Positions 6,403 to 9,006 of a stretch of 9,006 nucleotides of DNA are shown in pieces. A program made the position numbers and the translations under genes. The DNA lies in assembly GCA_040006895.1 (NCBI GenBank), contig JBDTWB010000172.1:1-9006 (forward strand), written 5' to 3'. The first letter of the stretch is position 1, and each line of letters opens with the position of its first letter. The DNA is from CAIWHR01 sp040006895 (GTDB lineage Bacteria > Pseudomonadota > Gammaproteobacteria > Burkholderiales > Casimicrobiaceae). The notes under the pieces are model-generated. The model made no database searches. It was not told the origin of the DNA and worked only from the letters and a program-made list of their open reading frames with translations.

Positions 6403-7059
6403 ATGCGCACTCTCTTCTTCCTGCTGCTGCTTGCCAACCTGAGTCTGCTCGGCTACATCCAGCTCGACCGCATGAGCAGCGGCGAAGGCGTCCGGTTGCA
6501 GCAGCAGATCCAGCCCGAGAAGATCCGCATCCTCACCCCGCAGCAGGTGGCTGCACTCGGCCCGGACAAGACGGCGGCTCTGGCCGATGTCTGTGCCGAG
6601 TGGGGCCCCTTCAACGAAACCGAGCGGACACGCGCCCTCGCCGATCTGGAGCCTCTCGGCCTGGGTCGGCTGCTCACCCAGAAGCGGGTGGAGACGAGCG
6701 GCGGGTTCTGGGTATTCCTCGCGCCGTTTGCCAGCCGGGCGGCGGCCGAGCGGCGCGTGACCGAGCTGCGCGGCGCTGGCGTGCAGGACGTCTCCGTCGT
6801 CGAGAATGCCGGCAGCGTCCCGCGCTTCGGAGTTTCGCTCGGGGTGTTCCGCAGCGAGGAGAGTGCCCAGGCCCGCGCCGACGAACTCGAGCGCGGTGGT
6901 GTCGCTAACGTGAAGACGGCGGCGCGGCAACAGGGCGTCACCCTGACGTCGTTGGTGATCCGCGATCCGCCGGCGCCGGCGATGACGCGGCTCAAGGATC
7001 TGCAACCCGCCTACCCCGGCGCGGAGCTGCGGGTCGGCTCCTGCGACAAGGCGCCTTAG
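6403..7059 (+). CDS. Single-pass membrane protein with C-terminal SPOR domain
   Basis: The 218-residue protein has an N-terminal membrane anchor (4-19, LFFLLLLANLSLLGYI) and a periplasmic part ending in a SPOR domain (about 101-173: GFWVFLAPFASRAAAERRVTELR... FGVSLGVFRSEESAQ). SPOR domains bind denuded peptidoglycan glycans, often at the division site. The two half-repeats of the fold are visible as FWVFLAPF (102-109) and FGVSLGVF (142-149). A linker motif VCAEWGPF (63-70) precedes the domain, and Cys64 and Cys214 are the only cysteines, so a periplasmic disulfide is possible. ATG 6403 is chosen because the anchor begins at once; GAGG lies only 2 nt upstream, too close for an ideal ribosome site. 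Similar small SPOR proteins sit after coaX in Betaproteobacteria. The cellular role of this one is not established. Confidence 0.85.
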   Translation: MRTLFFLLLLANLSLLGYIQLDRMSSGEGVRLQQQIQPEKIRILTPQQVAALGPDKTAALADVCAEWGPFNETERTRALADLEPLGLGRLLTQKRVETSGGFWVFLAPFASRAAAERRVTELRGAGVQDVSVVENAGSVPRFGVSLGVFRSEESAQARADELERGGVANVKTAARQQGVTLTSLVIRDPPAPAMTRLKDLQPAYPGAELRVGSCDKAP

Positions 7060-7069
7060 CCCGCTCGCC

Positions 7070-7744
7070 ATGCGCCCACCCCGCCCGTCGCTCACCGAGG
7101 CCGAAGCGCGCAACATCGAATCCCGGGTCGCCGCTGTCGAAGCGGCCACCGGGGTGCAGGTGGTCTGCGCGGTGCACGCGCGTGCCGATAGCTATCCCGA
7201 GGCGCCATGGCGCGCATTTGCCATGGGAACGGTCATGACCGCGCTGGCGGCCTTCGCCACCGACGTGGCGCGACCCGATTGGGTCGCCGCAGGCACGGTG
7301 CAGCTCGCGCTCCTCGCCCTCCTTGGCGTGGGACTGGCCGCGGCGGCCGCTACGATCGTGTTCCCCTCGTGGGCGCGGCTTTTCATCGGTGGTCCGCGGC
7401 TCGTCGTGGAGGTCGACGAGCGCGCGCGGGCGCTGTTCGTCACCGCGGGCCTGGCACGCACGCCGGGGTCGCATGCGGTGCTGGTGTTCACGAGCCTCTT
7501 CGAGCGGCGCGTGGCGATCGTTGCGGACCGGGCGTTCGACACGCGTGTCGCAGCGGAGGATTGGCAAGCCGTCGTCGCCGCCATGGGGCGGCTCCTCGCC
7601 GCGGGTGATACCGAACGCGCCCTCGTCGCTGGGCTCGACGTGCTAGTCGCGCGGCTATCGTCGGCGGGGTTCGTCGCGGGCGCCAGCCAGGTCGCGACCG
7701 ACACCCTGCCGAACGTCATGCTCGAAGCCCGCGGGCGCGCGTGA
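7070..7744 (+). CDS. TPM-domain membrane protein with internal transmembrane hairpin
   Basis: The 224-residue protein looks like a TPM-domain (TPM_phosphatase) protein whose domain is interrupted by membrane segments. The N-terminal LTEAEARNIESRVAAVEAATG followed by VQVVCAVHARAD (8-40) matches the start of the fold. Two hydrophobic stretches follow at about 50-66 and 74-98. The second half resumes at about 108 with FERRVAIVADRAFD (144-157), W165 and the helix GDTERALVAGLDVLVARL (179-196), resembling the end of the fold. The start ATG 7070 follows the SPOR gene by 10 bp, without a visible Shine-Dalgarno sequence. Its stop overlaps the start of the next TPM gene, so the pair is translationally coupled. 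TPM proteins are poorly understood; roles in envelope or photosystem assembly are known only for some members. A phosphatase activity should not be assumed. Confidence 0.75.
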   Translation: MRPPRPSLTEAEARNIESRVAAVEAATGVQVVCAVHARADSYPEAPWRAFAMGTVMTALAAFATDVARPDWVAAGTVQLALLALLGVGLAAAAATIVFPSWARLFIGGPRLVVEVDERARALFVTAGLARTPGSHAVLVFTSLFERRVAIVADRAFDTRVAAEDWQAVVAAMGRLLAAGDTERALVAGLDVLVARLSSAGFVAGASQVATDTLPNVMLEARGRA

Positions 7745-8721
7745 TGCTTGCCTGGCTTGGCCGCTGGCCGGCATCCACCCCGCGGGTGGGTGCGGTTCTG
7801 GCGCTGGTACTGGCTTGGTTGGCGACGAGCGCCGTGGCGGCCGACGTGCCCTTCCTTACGGGTCGGGTCGTCGACAACGCCGAGGTGATGTCGGCAGCTG
7901 CCCGGGAACGCGTCACGCAGGCCTTGAAAGCCCACGAGGAGCGGAGCACCGACCAGATCGCCGTGCTCACCGTGCCGAGCCTGGCGGGCGACAGCGTCGA
8001 GGATTACGCGGCGCGCGTGTTCGCACAGTGGAAGCTCGGTCAGAAGGGCCGGGACAACGGCGTGCTGGTGGTGGTCGCCCCGCAGGACCGGCGCATGCGC
8101 ATCGAGGTCGGCTACGGCCTCGAAGGCACGCTGCCGGATGTCGCGGCCAGCCGCATCATCCGCAACACGATGACCCCGCGCTTCAAGGACGGCAACTACG
8201 ACGCCGGCATCGAAGCCGGGGTGACGGCCATCGTCGACACCCTGGAAGGCAGGGGAGGCTCGGCGACCGCCACGACGATGGCGTCGGCCCCGGTGGACAA
8301 GCACGCCACCACGATCGACCTCCCCGATCTCGACTGGAAGATGCGCATCCTGCTCGGCGCCTTCATCTTCGGGATCATCGGTCTCTTCACCTTCGTGGGC
8401 ATCATGACGCCCGGCGTGGGTTGGTACCTGTATGCGTTCCTGATTCCGTTCTGGGCGATGTTCCCGATCATCATCGTGGGAACGAAGGGCACCCTCACGC
8501 TGCTCGCGATCTACATCGTGGGTTATCCGGCCACCAAGCTATGGCTGGCGCGCGCGCCCTGGTACCAGCGCGCGGCGCACGACCTGAAGACCAAGGGTCA
8601 CGCCTCGATCGGCGGCTTTGCGATGTCGACTTCCGGGGGCTCGGGACACTCGAGCAGCGGCGGTGGATTTTCGGGGGGCGGCGGAAGTTCGGGCGGGGGT
8701 GGCAGCTCGGGCAGCTGGTAG
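7741..8721 (+). CDS. YgcG-family TPM-domain protein, exported, with Gly/Ser-rich tail
   Basis: The 326-residue protein has a signal peptide (hydrophobic 16-30, cleavage likely after Ala33 in SAVA-ADVP). A full TPM domain follows at about 36-170: PFLTGRVVDNAEVMS opens it, RDNGVLVVVAPQDRRMRIEVGYGLEGTLPD is written here in two parts as RDNGVLVVVAP (104-114) and RIEVGYGLEG (120-129), and AGIEAGVTAIVDTL closes it. Hydrophobic helices lie at about 203-220, 228-247 and 249-263. The last 30 residues (298-326) are almost only Gly and Ser, ending in Trp, typical of YgcG-type proteins. The start is GTG 7741 (overlap of 4 nt) or ATG 7744 (1 nt); the ATG is equally good and changes one residue. YgcG proteins often pair with LemA, which is missing here. 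Molecular function is unknown. Confidence 0.85.
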   Translation: MMLAWLGRWPASTPRVGAVLALVLAWLATSAVAADVPFLTGRVVDNAEVMSAAARERVTQALKAHEERSTDQIAVLTVPSLAGDSVEDYAARVFAQWKLGQKGRDNGVLVVVAPQDRRMRIEVGYGLEGTLPDVAASRIIRNTMTPRFKDGNYDAGIEAGVTAIVDTLEGRGGSATATTMASAPVDKHATTIDLPDLDWKMRILLGAFIFGIIGLFTFVGIMTPGVGWYLYAFLIPFWAMFPIIIVGTKGTLTLLAIYIVGYPATKLWLARAPWYQRAAHDLKTKGHASIGGFAMSTSGGSGHSSSGGGFSGGGGSSGGGGSSGSW

Positions 8722-8796
8722 GCCGGTCGCAGTCTGGGGCCTCGAGTCCGGCGACTTAGGGAGTCGGGAGGCCGGCAGGGGTCAGCCGGCGGGTCG

Positions 8797-8856
8797 CGGA
8801 GGTGGGGCAACCGGAAGTGGATCGCCCGGAGGTGGGGCAACCGGAGGTGGGTCACG
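8797..8856. repeat. Four 15-bp tandem repeats in the intergenic region
   Basis: Units are 8797-8811, 8812-8826, 8827-8841 and 8842-8856, with consensus CGGAGGTGG plus six variable bases; units one and three are identical. A decayed fifth unit (CCGGTGG) begins at 8857. In a larger view it is a 30-bp repeat present twice, with 24 bases matching but one. The surrounding 8722-8935 has no supported gene. It also holds a 6-bp hairpin GCCGGC/GCCGGC (8771-8776 with 8785-8790) without a T-run. Confidence 0.85.
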
Positions 8857-8935
8857 CCGGTGGTCGGCACCGCTAAGCGGGTCCCGGCTGGTCGCGCCAC
8901 CGTCAGGTCGGGGCCCGTCGCGTGCGGCGGCCGGG

Positions 8936-9006
8936 TTACGCGGTCGCGATCACGGCGAAACGCCGCGCGCCAGCCTCCGGATCGTCGCCGCTTGCCAGGG
9001 GCGCGA
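8936..9006 (-). CDS. Possible C-terminal end of a convergent gene, cut by the window edge
   Basis: On the minus strand, 22 codons read APLASGDDPEAGARRFAVIATA and end in TAA (8936-8938). The residue mix is protein-like and nearly all third codon positions are G or C, as in the neighbouring genes, while the other two minus frames give an Arg-rich string or an early stop. This would place a gene convergent with the TPM operon. The piece is too short to name a family, and chance is a real alternative. Confidence 0.3.
   Translation of the reverse strand, partial: APLASGDDPEAGARRFAVIATA

Noticed and set aside
8598..8900. A 100-codon minus frame with a Pro-rich end and a pentapeptide repeat (PHLRx).
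   Set aside because: The Pro-rich part is the complement of the Gly/Ser tail of the YgcG-type protein and the repeat reflects the 15-bp DNA repeat. There is no ribosome site or known domain.

Overview
The window is GC-rich (roughly two thirds G+C by eye) and densely coding. All eight confidently called genes lie on the + strand with short gaps. The run birA - coaX (type III pantothenate kinase) - SPOR-domain membrane protein is an arrangement I associate with Betaproteobacteria (Burkholderiales/Rhodocyclales-like). 4-hydroxyphenylpyruvate dioxygenase and an inositol-monophosphatase-type histidinol phosphatase fit a proteobacterial chromosome. Nothing indicates a phage, plasmid, insertion sequence with a transposase, CRISPR array, tRNA or rRNA, so this looks like ordinary core chromosome.

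Left part (1-3017): a ten-helix EamA/DMT-type permease (104-1009), a beta-hydroxyacid-dehydrogenase-family NAD(P) oxidoreductase (1070-1996) and a HisN-like phosphatase (2058-3017) are spaced about 60 bp apart and could be one transcript. The oxidoreductase has a Gly-Arg-Thr-type substrate loop like that of sulfolactaldehyde reductase YihU, instead of the usual Ser-Gly-Gly. The phosphatase has an unusual N-terminal extension made of three 15-residue Thr/Ala/Pro repeats, encoded by a 45-bp tandem DNA repeat.

Middle (3018-4586): a complete hppD-type dioxygenase (3256-4347) stands alone between two 240-bp intergenic regions. Both regions hold GC-rich hairpins without a U-tract. The one before birA contains a 30-nt hairpin whose two G-U pairs fold well only in a + strand transcript.

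Right part (4587-8721): birA, coaX, a SPOR protein and two TPM-domain proteins follow one another with gaps of 21, 43 and 10 bp and then a 1-4 bp overlap, so they probably form an operon. BirA (biotin-protein ligase with DNA-binding domain) and CoaX (first step of CoA synthesis) are cofactor enzymes. The SPOR and TPM proteins are envelope proteins. The lemA gene that often accompanies TPM proteins is absent. After the last gene (8722-9006) there is a short 15-bp tandem repeat and what may be the last 22 codons of a convergent gene that runs off the right edge.

I found no strong evidence for a wholly new system. The most interesting items are the repeat-built N-terminus of the HisN-like protein, the atypical active-site loop of the oxidoreductase, the hairpin in front of birA and the two-gene TPM module without lemA.
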